A stretch of DNA of 64,000 bases from Bosea vaviloviae (GTDB taxonomy: Bacteria > Pseudomonadota > Alphaproteobacteria > Rhizobiales > Beijerinckiaceae): assembly GCF_001741865.1 (NCBI RefSeq), contig NZ_CP017147.1, forward strand, positions 62,001-126,000, read 5' to 3'. The notes under the pieces were generated by a model. It saw only the letters and a list, made by a program, of their open reading frames with translations, was not told the origin of the DNA and searched no databases. The position numbers and the translations under genes are program-made. Below, piece after piece: positions 17,924 through 26,670 of the stretch (position 1 is its first letter; every line of letters begins with the position of its first letter).

Positions 17924-19123
17924 ATGGAAGAAACTTGGCGCTGGTTCGGCCCGAACGACGCGGTCGGGCTGTCGCAGATCCGGCAGACGGGCGCGCGCGG
18001 GATCGTCACCTCCCTGCACGACATCCCCTATGGCGAGGTCTGGAGCATTGCCGCGATCGAGGAGCGCAAGGCGCTGATCGCAGCCGACCCGTCGCTCGGC
18101 CTGCGCTGGAGCGTGGTCGAGAGCCTGCCGATCCATGAGCGGATCAAGCTGAACGAAGGCGACCTCGCCCCGCTCTTCGAGAATTACCGCGCCTCGATGC
18201 GCAACCTCGCCGCCTGCGGCGTCAAGACGATCTGCTACAACTTCATGCCGGTACTGGACTGGACGCGCACCGAACTCGCCCATCCCTTGCCCGGCGGCGG
18301 CCGCGCCTTGCGTTTCGGCATCGTCGAGTTCGCGGCCTTCGACTGCTACATGCTGGAGCGGCCGGGCGCGGAAGCCGAATTTGCTCCCGCCACCCTGGAA
18401 GCCGCGCGGCATTGGGCCAAGGCCGCCTCCGAGAGCACCAAGGCCCAGCTGCTGGCGACGATCATGGCCGGGCTGCCCGGCGCCTTCGACCGCTACGACA
18501 TCCCCGGCCTCCGGCGCATGCTCGACCGCTATCGCGGCATTACGCCGGCGATCCTGCGCGAGAACCTGGCGCGCTTCCTGCGCGAGATCATCCCGACCGC
18601 CGAAGAGCTCGGCATGCGCTTCGCCATCCATCCCGACGATCCGCCACGCTCGCTGATGGGCCTGCCGCGCATCGTCTCGGGCGGCGACGACATCGCCTTC
18701 GTGCTCGGCGCGGTAGACAGCATCGCCAACGGGTTGACCCTGTGCTCGGGCTCGCTCGGCGCCGGCCCGCACAACGACGTGCCCGCCATCGCCAAGCGCT
18801 TCGCCAGCCGCATCCATTTCGCGCATCTGCGCAATGTCGCCAAGGAGCCGGACGGCTCCTTCATGGAAGCCGACCATCTCGACGGCGACACCGACATGGT
18901 CGCGCTGGTCTCGGTGCTGCTGGAGGAGCAGGAGCGCCGCCGCCTCGCGGGCGATGAAAACTGGCGCATCCCGATGCGGCCCGACCATGGCCATGAACTG
19001 CTCGACGACATCGGCAGGCCGACCCATCCCGGTTACCCGATCATCGGCAGGCTTAAAGGCCTGGCGGAATTGCGCGGCGTGATGCGGGCCGTATCCTCGC
19101 CCAAGGGCTGGCCGCTGTCCTGA
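17924..19123 (+). CDS. uxuA: Mannonate dehydratase UxuA
   Basis: A 399-residue TIM-barrel enzyme, the usual UxuA length, that dehydrates D-mannonate to 2-keto-3-deoxygluconate in hexuronate breakdown. Recognisable UxuA blocks are TWRWFGPNDAV, IVTSLHDIPYGEVW, ICYNFMPVLDWTRT, AIHPDDPPRSLMGLPRI with metal-binding His/Asp, FCSGS-like LTLCSGSLGAGPHND, and RPDHGHELLDD near the end. It is co-directional with the GntR gene 45 bases upstream. The KDG kinase/aldolase step may be served by dgoK-dgoA at 41956-43526 or by genes outside the window. Confidence 0.95.
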   Translation: MEETWRWFGPNDAVGLSQIRQTGARGIVTSLHDIPYGEVWSIAAIEERKALIAADPSLGLRWSVVESLPIHERIKLNEGDLAPLFENYRASMRNLAACGVKTICYNFMPVLDWTRTELAHPLPGGGRALRFGIVEFAAFDCYMLERPGAEAEFAPATLEAARHWAKAASESTKAQLLATIMAGLPGAFDRYDIPGLRRMLDRYRGITPAILRENLARFLREIIPTAEELGMRFAIHPDDPPRSLMGLPRIVSGGDDIAFVLGAVDSIANGLTLCSGSLGAGPHNDVPAIAKRFASRIHFAHLRNVAKEPDGSFMEADHLDGDTDMVALVSVLLEEQERRRLAGDENWRIPMRPDHGHELLDDIGRPTHPGYPIIGRLKGLAELRGVMRAVSSPKGWPLS

Positions 19124-19124
19124 A

Positions 19125-20309
19125 TCACGGCCCCTTCAGGAGTGCCTCAGTGGCGCGGCGGAGCAACGGCGCCGCCGCGCCCTGGATCTCGTGATCCTGG
19201 CTCGCGCGCACGCTGGTCAGTTGCGGCACCGCGAGCCCTTCCATCGCGCCCTCCGCCCGAAACAGCGCATCGAAATGCGCCCAGAGCCGGGCATTGGCGA
19301 CCAGCGGGCCGCTGACGATGATGCGTTGGGGAAAGAGCAGGCGGCAGGCATTGGCCAGCGCCCGCGCCAGGATGCGCGCCGCCGCGTCGATCTCGGGCAC
19401 GCGCATCAGGTCGCGGCCGGAGAACTGCTCGCCGAGATCGGCCTCATCCTCGTCAAGCTCGGGCCAATGGCCGCGCAGGACCGGCAGCAGCGCCCACAGC
19501 GCCGCTCCGGTCTCCAGGCAAGCGGTGTTGCCACAACCGCAGCGCCGCTCGCCAAGCACCGAGAAACGCCAATGGCCGATCTCCCCGAACGGGCCACCGG
19601 CCGGCGCCAGGGGCTCGCCATCGACCGCATGGGCGAGGCCGATGCCCCAGCCCCAATGCAGCAGCAGCGTACCGCCCGAGAAGCGCCCGGGATCACGCGC
19701 GACCCGAGCCCGCAATTCGGCGTCGAGATTGCGGCAGATCTCGACCGGGCCGGCGACGCGGTCGAGCAGGGCCTGGATGTCGAGATTGCGCATGCGCGGC
19801 CAGCGCGAGGCCATCAGCCAGCGCTTCTCCCGCAGGTCGAGCAGGCCCGATAGCGAAACCACGGTACCGGCATGGGCCATGCCGAGCGGCGTCGCCTCCT
19901 TCAGCTCGGCCGCCAGGCCGCACATCGCGCGCGACATCGCCTCGTTGTCGGCCTCGGGCGAGATCGCGACCCCCCGCTCGGCGATGATCTGGCCGTTGAG
20001 GTCGACCAAGGCACCCATCAGCGACTGGCTGACGACATGGATCACGCTACCGCCAATGCGCCGCGTATTGGCGATCAGCACGCCCGCCGGCCGGCCCCGC
20101 CCCGCCGTTTCCCCAACGCTTTCGACGATGAGGCGGCGCGCCGCCAGATCGGCGACGACACGCGAGACGGTGGTGGAGCGCAAACCCGAAAGCCGCCCGG
20201 CCTCGGCGCGCGACTGGGCCAGCCCCGTAGCGACCAGCCCGTAGACCCGGGCGCGGTCACGCTCATGGGCATTGGAGAAGACGCTCTCGTCGAGGCTCGC
20301 AAGCGCCAT
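19125..20309 (-). CDS. ROK family transcriptional regulator (NagC/XylR type)
   Basis: A 394-residue repressor. The N-terminal winged helix is at about residues 15-75 (GRLSGLRSTTVSRVVADLAARRLI). The C-terminal ROK sugar-kinase-like domain has the zinc-binding CGCGNTACLE motif. The phosphate-binding DLNGQ segment is present, but the rest of the kinase site looks degenerate, as in regulators. The ATG at 20309 is chosen for its AAGGGAG ribosome site. It is divergent from nagB-nagA and so most likely senses GlcNAc-6-P or a related amino sugar. A repeated GTTCAAAAA box lies in the shared promoter. Confidence 0.88.
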   Translation of the reverse strand: MALASLDESVFSNAHERDRARVYGLVATGLAQSRAEAGRLSGLRSTTVSRVVADLAARRLIVESVGETAGRGRPAGVLIANTRRIGGSVIHVVSQSLMGALVDLNGQIIAERGVAISPEADNEAMSRAMCGLAAELKEATPLGMAHAGTVVSLSGLLDLREKRWLMASRWPRMRNLDIQALLDRVAGPVEICRNLDAELRARVARDPGRFSGGTLLLHWGWGIGLAHAVDGEPLAPAGGPFGEIGHWRFSVLGERRCGCGNTACLETGAALWALLPVLRGHWPELDEDEADLGEQFSGRDLMRVPEIDAAARILARALANACRLLFPQRIIVSGPLVANARLWAHFDALFRAEGAMEGLAVPQLTSVRASQDHEIQGAAAPLLRRATEALLKGP

Positions 20310-20318
20310 AGCACTCCC

Positions 20319-20342
20319 TTTTAGAACATTGCCGTTCAAAAA
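20319..20342. promoter_or_regulatory. Inverted repeat, likely ROK operator
   Basis: TTTTAGAAC (20319-20327) and GTTCAAAAA (20334-20342) form 9-bp arms with one mismatch and a 6-base spacer, directly upstream of the ROK ribosome site. A further GTTCAAAAA copy lies at 20414-20422, just before the nagB start codon. This layout suggests one repressor controlling both directions. Confidence 0.6.
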
Positions 20343-20426
20343 TATCGATTGCCTTTATTGTGCGCCTTTCTAAACTCGATCGACAGGTTTTCAAACAAAA
20401 ACAAGCGCAATCGGTTCAAAAATACC

Positions 20427-21170
20427 ATGCTCGACATTCGCATCGTTCCCGACAAGGTGACCCTCGGCGCCCAGGCTGCCGCGCTCGGCGCGGCCGCGAT
20501 CCGCGAGGCGCTGGCGCGCCATGGCGAGGCAACGATCATCGTCGCCACCGGCGCGAGCCAGTTCGAGGTGCTGCAGCATCTCGTCGCGGCCGAGGGTATC
20601 GACTGGTCGAAGGTCACGGCCTTCCATCTCGACGAATATGTCGGCCTGAGCGAGGCCCATCCGGCGAGCTTCCGGCGCTATCTGCGCGAGCGTTTCGTTG
20701 CTCCCCTGGGTGGAGCGGTCACATTCATCCCTGTCGATGGCGAAAACGACCCGCAACCGGAGACGCAGCGGCTGAACGCGCTGATCGCCGGCCAGCGCAT
20801 CGATGTCTGCTTCGCCGGTATCGGCGAGAATTGCCACCTCGCCTTCAACGATCCGCCGGCCGATTTCGAGACGACCGAGCCCTATATCGTGGTGACGCTG
20901 GACGAAGCTTGCCGCCGCCAGCAATTCGGCGAAGGCTGGTTCGAGAGCCTCACAGCCGTGCCGCAGCGCGCGATCTCGATGAGCGTGCGGCAGATCATGA
21001 CGAGCAAGCTGATCGTCCTCTCCGTGCCCGACGAGCGCAAGGCCAGGGCGACCCGCGACGCCGTCGAAGGCCCGGTGAGCCCGCTGCACCCGGCCTCGAT
21101 CCTGCAGACCCACCCCAACACGGTGCTGTTCCTCGACCCGCCGGCGGCGTCGCTGCTGGCCAAGGCCTGA
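20427..21170 (+). CDS. nagB: Glucosamine-6-phosphate deaminase NagB
   Basis: A 247-residue cytosolic enzyme that converts glucosamine-6-phosphate to fructose-6-phosphate and ammonia. The motifs [21 protein letters not shown] (proton-shuttle Asp region) and [14 protein letters not shown] are visible. Compared with the E. coli DGHIAFNEP loop, the Asp is Asn and the Glu is Asp, a variant seen in the [12 protein letters not shown] subfamily of NagB. The ATG at 20427 is taken because the upstream TTG extension shows no family similarity. It is 9 bases upstream of nagA. Confidence 0.9.
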   Translation: MLDIRIVPDKVTLGAQAAALGAAAIREALARHGEATIIVATGASQFEVLQHLVAAEGIDWSKVTAFHLDEYVGLSEAHPASFRRYLRERFVAPLGGAVTFIPVDGENDPQPETQRLNALIAGQRIDVCFAGIGENCHLAFNDPPADFETTEPYIVVTLDEACRRQQFGEGWFESLTAVPQRAISMSVRQIMTSKLIVLSVPDERKARATRDAVEGPVSPLHPASILQTHPNTVLFLDPPAASLLAKA

Positions 21171-21179
21171 GGCGGCGCG

Positions 21180-22220
21180 ATGCGGATCTCGGCCGGTCTC
21201 GTCGATCTCCAGGTCAACGGCTTCGCCGGCGTCGACTTCAATTCCGGCACGATCACCGCCGCCGAATTGGACCGGGCGCTGGAAGCGATGCTCGCGACCG
21301 GCGTCACGACCTGCCTGCCGACGATCATCACCGCCCATCCCGATGAATTGGAAGCGCGCTTCAAGGCGCTCGACGCCGCGGTCGCCGCCAGCCGGCTGGG
21401 GCCGGCGATGTGCCCCGGCTACCATCTCGAAGGCCCCTTCCTGAATCCCGCCGCCGGCTATGCCGGCTGCCACCCGCCCGACGCGATGACGGCAGCCGAT
21501 TCCGGACTCGTCGAGCGCCTACAGAAGGGGCTCAAGCGGCCGATCCTGATGGTGACGGTCGCGCCGGAAATCGCGGGCGCCGCGGCGCTGATCCAGGCCA
21601 TGGCCCGGCAAGGGCGCATCGTCGCGCTCGGCCACACCGCCGCCGATTTCGATCAGGTCGCGGCGGCAGCCAATGCCGGCGCCACGCTCTCGACCCATCT
21701 CGGCAACGGCATGCCGCAGACCGCCCACAAGCTCGCCAACCCGATCTTCGCCCAGCTCGCCGAGGATCGGATGTGGGCGAGCTTCATCGCCGACGGCATT
21801 CACATCCATCCCAAAGCCCTGCAATCGCTGATCCGGGCGAAGGGATTTGCACGCTCGATCCTCGTCACCGACGCGGTGGTCGGCGCGGCAGCCGGGCCGG
21901 GCCGCTACGATTTCGCCGGCATGAGCGTCGAGCGCCTCGCCGACGGCTCGGTCCGGCAGACTGGCACCGCCCTGCTCGCAGGCTCGGCGCTGTGCCTCGA
22001 TGCAGCCATCCGCAACGTCGTCACCTGGGGGCTCGCAACCCCGGATGAAGCGATCGCGATGGCCTCGCGCCACCCGCTTGCCGTGCTTGCGCCGGCCTTG
22101 GCCGCTCATGGCATCGCACTCGCGGACAGCGAGGTCGAATGGTCCGACGCTCTCAAGGTCCGGCGCGTGCGGATCGACAGAATCGAACGCCGTTTCGGCA
22201 CGATCGAGACGGTGCATTAG
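21180..22220 (+). CDS. nagA: N-acetylglucosamine-6-phosphate deacetylase NagA (short form)
   Basis: A 346-residue amidohydrolase that deacetylates GlcNAc-6-P, the step before NagB. The motifs LVDLQVNGFAGVDFN, YHLEGPFLNP (metal-ligand Glu), ALGHTAADF, THLGNGMPQ and LVTDAVVGAA (catalytic Asp) are all present. The protein begins right at the metal-site strand, so it lacks most of the N-terminal beta-sandwich half found in the 380-residue form. The second nagA at 43601 is full length. The TAG stop is the first three bases of repeat copy C. Confidence 0.9.
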   Translation: MRISAGLVDLQVNGFAGVDFNSGTITAAELDRALEAMLATGVTTCLPTIITAHPDELEARFKALDAAVAASRLGPAMCPGYHLEGPFLNPAAGYAGCHPPDAMTAADSGLVERLQKGLKRPILMVTVAPEIAGAAALIQAMARQGRIVALGHTAADFDQVAAAANAGATLSTHLGNGMPQTAHKLANPIFAQLAEDRMWASFIADGIHIHPKALQSLIRAKGFARSILVTDAVVGAAAGPGRYDFAGMSVERLADGSVRQTGTALLAGSALCLDAAIRNVVTWGLATPDEAIAMASRHPLAVLAPALAAHGIALADSEVEWSDALKVRRVRIDRIERRFGTIETVH

Positions 22221-22266
22221 AGCGTTTTCGAGCGAAGTGGATACCGGTTCGCGTGAAGAAAACGCG
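22218..22266 (+). repeat. TAGAGC intergenic repeat, copy C
   Basis: Another near-identical copy of the 49-bp element (GCGTTTTC ... GAAAACGC arms). Its TAG is the nagA stop codon, and the element ends 38 bases before the next start codon. Confidence 0.88.
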
Positions 22267-22304
22267 TTGGAACTAGCCAGTCACAACAACAGGGGAGAGA
22301 CCGG

Positions 22305-23498
22305 ATGAAACAGGATCTTACGAGCATCAACCGCCGCACAGTGCTGGGCGGTCTGGGCGCAATCGCAGCCGGTGCACCGGGCGCTTTCGCCGCTTCGCCT
22401 CCACTGCCGAGCGCGCCGGTCACGATCAGCATCATCGATGTCGGTGGTGCGCTCGCCCTGATGCAGAAAGCCTTCGAGGATTACCGCACGGCCAACCCCA
22501 AGCTGGTCTCGCGCATCGCCTTCGTGAAGGCGCCCGCACCTGAGCTCGCCAGCAAGATCAAGGCGCAGCAGGATGCCGGCCGCGCCGACATTGACCTCGT
22601 CCTCACCGGCAGCGATGGCCTCGCGGCCGGGCTCGACCAGAAGCTCTGGCTGAAGATCCTGCCCGACTTCGCCGACAAATTCCCAAAGATCGAAGAGAAC
22701 TACGAGCCGGCGGCGCTCAACCTGCATAAGGTCCAGGGCGACGGCTTCGGCGTCGTGGTCAATTACTACCCGTCAGGCCCCCTGCTCGAATACGCCCCCG
22801 AGCGGGTGAAGGCCGTGCCGACGACGGCCGAAGAGCTGCTCGCCTGGGCCAAGGCCAATCCGGGCCGCTTCATGTATGCCCGCCCGACCAATTCGGGACC
22901 GGGCCGCACCTTCATGATGGGCCTGCCCTATATCCTTGGTGACAAGGACCCGCAGGACCCGGTCGGTGGCTGGGACAAGACCTGGGCCTATCTCCAGGAA
23001 CTCGGCCAATACATCGAATATTACCCGGCCGGCACCGGCGCGACGATGAAGGAGTTCGGCGACGGCTCGCGCGACATCATCATCTCGACCACCGGCTGGG
23101 ACATCAATCCACGCGCGCTCGGCATCGTCCCGAAGGAGGCGAAGATCCAGACCCTGAAAGGCTTCCACTGGGTCTCGGATGCCTTCTTCATGTGCGTGCC
23201 CAAGGGCGTCCCCAATGACCGCCTCGCCGTGGTCCTCGACATGATGGCCTATGTGCTGACGCCCAAGGCGCAGGCCTATGCCTATGACGAGGGCTATCTC
23301 TATCCGGGCCCGGCGGTGAAGAACGTGCCGCTCTCGCTCGCCCCGGAAAGCAGCCAGAAGGTCATCGCCGAATTCGGCCGCCCGGAATATGCCGACCTCA
23401 TCGCCAATAATCCGATCGAGCTGCCGCTGAAGCCCGAGAAGATGGTCGTGGCCTTCCGCAAATGGGACGAGCTGGTCGGCGCAAAGCGCGCGCGATAG
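22305..23498 (+). CDS. ABC transporter substrate-binding protein, family 1 (orphan)
   Basis: A 397-residue periplasmic binding protein with a signal containing INRRTVLGGLGAIAAG and cleavage near GAFAA. It is highly similar to the product at 8012: ISIIDVGGALALMQK, NSGPGRTFMMGLPYI, STTGWDINPRALGIVPKEAKIQTLKGFHWVSD and the C-terminal ANNPIELPLKPEKMVVAFRKWDE. It is more distant from the one at 12749. The GGGGAGAG ribosome site is strong. No permease or ATPase is adjacent. It follows the nagBA pair, so it may be an alternative receptor for the transporter at 14045-16841 tuned to another sugar (inference). Confidence 0.85.
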   Translation: MKQDLTSINRRTVLGGLGAIAAGAPGAFAASPPLPSAPVTISIIDVGGALALMQKAFEDYRTANPKLVSRIAFVKAPAPELASKIKAQQDAGRADIDLVLTGSDGLAAGLDQKLWLKILPDFADKFPKIEENYEPAALNLHKVQGDGFGVVVNYYPSGPLLEYAPERVKAVPTTAEELLAWAKANPGRFMYARPTNSGPGRTFMMGLPYILGDKDPQDPVGGWDKTWAYLQELGQYIEYYPAGTGATMKEFGDGSRDIIISTTGWDINPRALGIVPKEAKIQTLKGFHWVSDAFFMCVPKGVPNDRLAVVLDMMAYVLTPKAQAYAYDEGYLYPGPAVKNVPLSLAPESSQKVIAEFGRPEYADLIANNPIELPLKPEKMVVAFRKWDELVGAKRAR

Positions 23499-23509
23499 GG
23501 CGTAAGCTT

Positions 23510-23720
23510 CGCCGCGCAGATCCGGGATCCATCGCTGGGCGTCATTCTCGGGCAGTTCTCTCAAGAACGAACACTTGCCCCGAGAATCTCATGACCAGAG
23601 CACTCTGGTTTACGAGATGGTCGGGTCAAGCCCGACCATGACGCGCTTCGGATCCCGGACCGGCGCGGAGTTTATCCTTGGGCTGATCGCAGATCGGACC
23701 CGAGGGCCCCGCCCGGGGTG
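23510..23720. repeat. Palindromic intergenic repeat mosaic
   Basis: This gap carries several nested inverted repeats. ATTCTCGGGCA (23544-23554) faces TGCCCCGAGAAT (23576-23587) with an inner GTTCT/AGAAC stem. ATGGTCGGG (23617-23625) faces CCCGACCAT (23631-23639). GATCCGGGATCCAT-like and CGGATCCCGGAC boxes flank them. Such modules are widespread between genes in Hyphomicrobiales. No gene is seen. Confidence 0.65.
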
Positions 23721-23784
23721 ACCGCGTGTTTACATGGGGAGCCCAATCACCCGAATTGAGCCCGATTATTTCAGGTCAGCCCCT

Positions 23785-24612
23785 TCAGGTGATGCGGCGC
23801 ACGCTCTCGGCGATTTCCTCCGGCTCGAAGAGCCGCTTCCAGTCCGGCTTGAGGATCGTGTCCTTGCCGAAGACGATCGCTTTGTTGCAAGCGTCGGAGA
23901 ACACGCCCTGGACCTGCTCGAAGGTCACGGCGGCGAGGATGTTCATATGGCCGAGCAGGAAATCGCGCGCCGCCTCGCGCGGCACGCCGCGCGCGATCGC
24001 CTCCTCCATCGCCTCGCGCATCGCATCCAGCAGCGTAGCGCAGACGGTCTCCGACAGGCCCGGCTCCAGGATCGCCATCTGCTCGACCGTGACCCGGTGC
24101 GAGCGCATCACCGGCGCCCAGATCGCACGCGCGACCTCCTCGCCGAGCGCATAATGCGCGTCGGGCCCTTGCATCAATGCGTTGACGATATGCTGCTTGG
24201 CGGCGATGCCGCCGAAATGGTCCGCCTTCGCCGCCGGATCGGTCTCGTCGTTGAAGATCGGCGGATGGCAGGGATGGGTGACGAAATAGGTGATGTCGGC
24301 GCGCTCAGGCAGGTGGCCGGCATGCGGGGCAGCCGCATCGAGGATGACGACCATGGTGCCGGGGGCGAGCTTCGGCACGAGGTCATGCGCGACCGCGCCG
24401 ACAGCGGTGTCCGGCACCGCCAACACCACCACATCGGCTCCCTGGATGGCCTCGGCCGCGTCGACGCAATCCATGCCATAGGCCTGCTTCACGCGCTCGC
24501 GGCCGGACTGACTGACCTCGACATGGCGCGTCTGGAAACGCGATCCGGCCAGGTTGCGCCCAAGCCGCATCCCCATCTTTCCGCCAGCGCCGAACAATGC
24601 AACGACCGTCAT
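23785..24612 (-). CDS. NAD-binding phosphogluconate-dehydrogenase-like oxidoreductase
   Basis: A 275-residue protein. The N-terminal Rossmann domain (VVALFGAGGKMGMRLGRNL; VVVLAVPDTAVGAVA) is followed by a helical C-terminal domain of the phosphogluconate-dehydrogenase C-terminal type (FVTHPCHPPIFNDE; HYALGEEVARAIWAPVMR; GHMNILAAVTFEQVQG). The arrangement resembles sugar-acid oxidoisomerases such as the D-apionate enzyme, but that is a family-level guess. The ATG at 24612 has a GGGAGAG ribosome site. It stands alone, with a tandem ATTGGTATGC repeat in its promoter that looks like GntR half-sites. Confidence 0.75.
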   Translation of the reverse strand: MTVVALFGAGGKMGMRLGRNLAGSRFQTRHVEVSQSGRERVKQAYGMDCVDAAEAIQGADVVVLAVPDTAVGAVAHDLVPKLAPGTMVVILDAAAPHAGHLPERADITYFVTHPCHPPIFNDETDPAAKADHFGGIAAKQHIVNALMQGPDAHYALGEEVARAIWAPVMRSHRVTVEQMAILEPGLSETVCATLLDAMREAMEEAIARGVPREAARDFLLGHMNILAAVTFEQVQGVFSDACNKAIVFGKDTILKPDWKRLFEPEEIAESVRRIT

Positions 24613-24649
24613 GCGTCTCTCCCGATAGCCACCTGCTTGAGCAGGCTGT

Positions 24650-24681
24650 TTGGTATGCAAGCTGATTGGTATGCAAGCTGA
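24650..24681 (-). repeat. Perfect 16-bp tandem repeat with GntR-like half-site
   Basis: Two exact copies of TTGGTATGCAAGCTGA lie 38 bases upstream of the dehydrogenase start codon. TTGGTAT matches the box beside the GntR palindrome at 17149. It may be a duplicated operator or a short tandem duplication by slippage. Confidence 0.7.
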
Positions 24682-24780
24682 TTGATGTGATTGAACCCGG
24701 CGCATCCTGAGAGACGGCCGGCTGGGATCAAAGCGGCTGCACCAGCACCTGGCAAGCCATGGAATTCCCTGCGTCGGCAG

Positions 24781-25212
24781 CTAGCGCTCGATCCGCGTCG
24801 AGAGGATGATCGAGGACATCGTCCGCTCGACGCCCTCCAACCCGCCGATCCGGTCGATAAGCTGGTCGAGCTCGCCGATCGAGGGCGCCACCACGATCGC
24901 GATCATGTCGAAATGCCCGCTGACGGAATGCAACGTCCGGACCTCGGGAATCCGACGCAGCTCCGTCTCGACCTTGGGCGCGAGCTTCGGCATCGCCGTG
25001 ATCAGCACATGCGCCTTGACCAGCCCCTTCTCATGATCGTCGGAGAGGCGCGCGGTATAGCCGGCGATAACGCCGCGCCGCTCCAGCCGCTCGATCCGAC
25101 TTTGTACGGTGGTGCGCGACAGGCCGAGCTTGCGGCCGAGCTCGGCGACCGAGGCGCGGGCGTTCTCGGTCAAGAGCACGAGCAGGAGGCGGTCAGTCTG
25201 ATCGATCGTCAT
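24781..25212 (-). CDS. Lrp/AsnC family transcriptional regulator
   Basis: A 143-residue feast/famine regulator. The N-terminal helix-turn-helix (ASVAELGRKLGLSRTTVQSRIERLERRGVI) is followed by the C-terminal alpha-beta effector domain (KAHVLITAMPKLAPKVETEL; SGHFDMIAIV). The length is typical. It is divergent from the saccharopine-dehydrogenase-like gene 122 bases away, which it most likely controls in response to an amino acid such as lysine (inference). The ATG at 25212 is chosen over the TTG 9 bases upstream. Confidence 0.88.
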   Translation of the reverse strand: MTIDQTDRLLLVLLTENARASVAELGRKLGLSRTTVQSRIERLERRGVIAGYTARLSDDHEKGLVKAHVLITAMPKLAPKVETELRRIPEVRTLHSVSGHFDMIAIVVAPSIGELDQLIDRIGGLEGVERTMSSIILSTRIER

Positions 25213-25334
25213 CTTGTACAATGCTTACGGCGATCTGCCGAAAAATGCCATATGAATCGTCGTGTTCATGGCTTCTATCCGATGAAGCCGCGAGCGACCA
25301 TCGTTTTCAGGAATAGCAGCTGAGGACGAAGACG

Positions 25335-26459
25335 ATGCGGGACGTGGTGGTGGTTGGCGCGGGAAAGATCGGGGCGACGATCGCCGATCTGCTCGGCGGA
25401 AGCGGCGATTACCGCGTCGTCGTGGCGGATCGTTCCGACGTTCAGCTCGCCGGCATCCGCAAGAGCACGACCGTCTCGACCCAGACGATCGACATCGCCG
25501 ATGCCGCAGCCTTGAACCGCTTGCTCGCCGGCCGCTTCGCCGTGCTGAGTGCCGCGCCCTACGATCTGACGACGTTGATCGCAGAAGCTGCCGCCCCGCT
25601 CGGCGTGCATTATCTCGACCTGACCGAGGATGTCGCGAGCACGAAGCGCGTCAAGGAGCTGGCTGTCGAGGCCAAGGCCGCGCTGATCCCGCAATGCGGC
25701 CTCGCGCCCGGCTTCATCTCGATCGTCGCGGCCGATCTGGCGCGCGATTTCGACACGCTGGACTCGCTCAAGCTCAGGGTCGGCGCCTTGCCGCAATATC
25801 CCTCCAACGCGCTCGGCTACAACCTGACCTGGAGCACGGACGGGATCATCAACGAATATTGCGAGCCCTGCGAGGCGATCGCCAATGGCGAGCATGTCCT
25901 CGTCCCGGCGCTGGAGGAGCGCGAGGAGTTTTCGCTCGACGGCGTCACCTACGAGGCCTTCAACACCTCGGGCGGGCTCGGCACGCTCTGCGAGACGCTG
26001 GCCGGCAAGGTCCGCACGCTGAACTACCGCACCATCCGCTACCCCGGCCATTGCGCCCTCATGAAGGTGCTGCTGCAGGATCTGCGCCTGGCCGATCGTC
26101 GCGACGTGCTGAAGGACATCTTCGAGAACGCACTGCCGAGCACCTTGCAGGACGTCGTCATCGTCTTCGTCACGGTGAGCGGACGCAAAGGTGGCCGCCT
26201 CGTGCAGGAGACCTACGCCCACAAGATCTATAGCGGCCTGGTCGACGGCGTGACGCGCAGCGCCATCCAGATCACCACCGCGGCGGGCATCTGCACGGTG
26301 CTCGATCTGCTCGCCGATGGCACGCTCCCGCAAAGCGGCTTCGTCCGACAGGAGGACATCACGCTTCAGGCCTTCCTCGCCAACCGCTTCGGCAAGGTCT
26401 ATGCCCGAGCGCAAGACCATGGCGACATGCCGGCGAGTGGGACCAGCCGCGCCGCCTGA
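25335..26459 (+). CDS. Saccharopine dehydrogenase family protein
   Basis: A 374-residue cytosolic oxidoreductase. The N-terminal NAD(P) site is VVVGAGKIGATIADLLGG. Central blocks include YLDLTEDVASTKRVKELA and IPQCGLAPGFISIVAADL, which are typical of the lysine 6-dehydrogenase / saccharopine reductase-like group. The neighbour Lrp regulator favours amino-acid catabolism, for example oxidation of lysine or an ornithine-like substrate, but the exact substrate cannot be read from the sequence. The ATG has a GAGGACGAAGACG leader. Confidence 0.8.
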   Translation: MRDVVVVGAGKIGATIADLLGGSGDYRVVVADRSDVQLAGIRKSTTVSTQTIDIADAAALNRLLAGRFAVLSAAPYDLTTLIAEAAAPLGVHYLDLTEDVASTKRVKELAVEAKAALIPQCGLAPGFISIVAADLARDFDTLDSLKLRVGALPQYPSNALGYNLTWSTDGIINEYCEPCEAIANGEHVLVPALEEREEFSLDGVTYEAFNTSGGLGTLCETLAGKVRTLNYRTIRYPGHCALMKVLLQDLRLADRRDVLKDIFENALPSTLQDVVIVFVTVSGRKGGRLVQETYAHKIYSGLVDGVTRSAIQITTAAGICTVLDLLADGTLPQSGFVRQEDITLQAFLANRFGKVYARAQDHGDMPASGTSRAA

Positions 26460-26592
26460 CAAGGCGGCGAGCATATCCGCCCGGGCTCGGCAAGCGCCCG
26501 AATGCAGGGAGCACATGCACGCAAGGGAATTGGCAGCACCCCGAACGACCGGCCACAACAGTCGAAAAGGGTATTGGGACAGGAAACGACCA

Positions 26593-26640
26593 GAGCAGGA
26601 TGCGAGAAGGCCGGCACCGGCTTTCGCGTGAAACCTGCTC
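26593..26640. repeat. GAGCAGG...CCTGCTC intergenic palindrome
   Basis: Arms GAGCAGG (26593-26599) and CCTGCTC (26634-26640) enclose a GCCGGCACCGGC core and GCTTTCGCGTG. It is related to the tail of the composite at 2140-2178 and to the 35315-35366 element. It lies in the 211-bp gap before the M81 gene, which holds no other visible feature. Confidence 0.6.
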
Positions 26641-26670
26641 TTCATCCGGCTCTGGGAGGGCAACGAGGCG

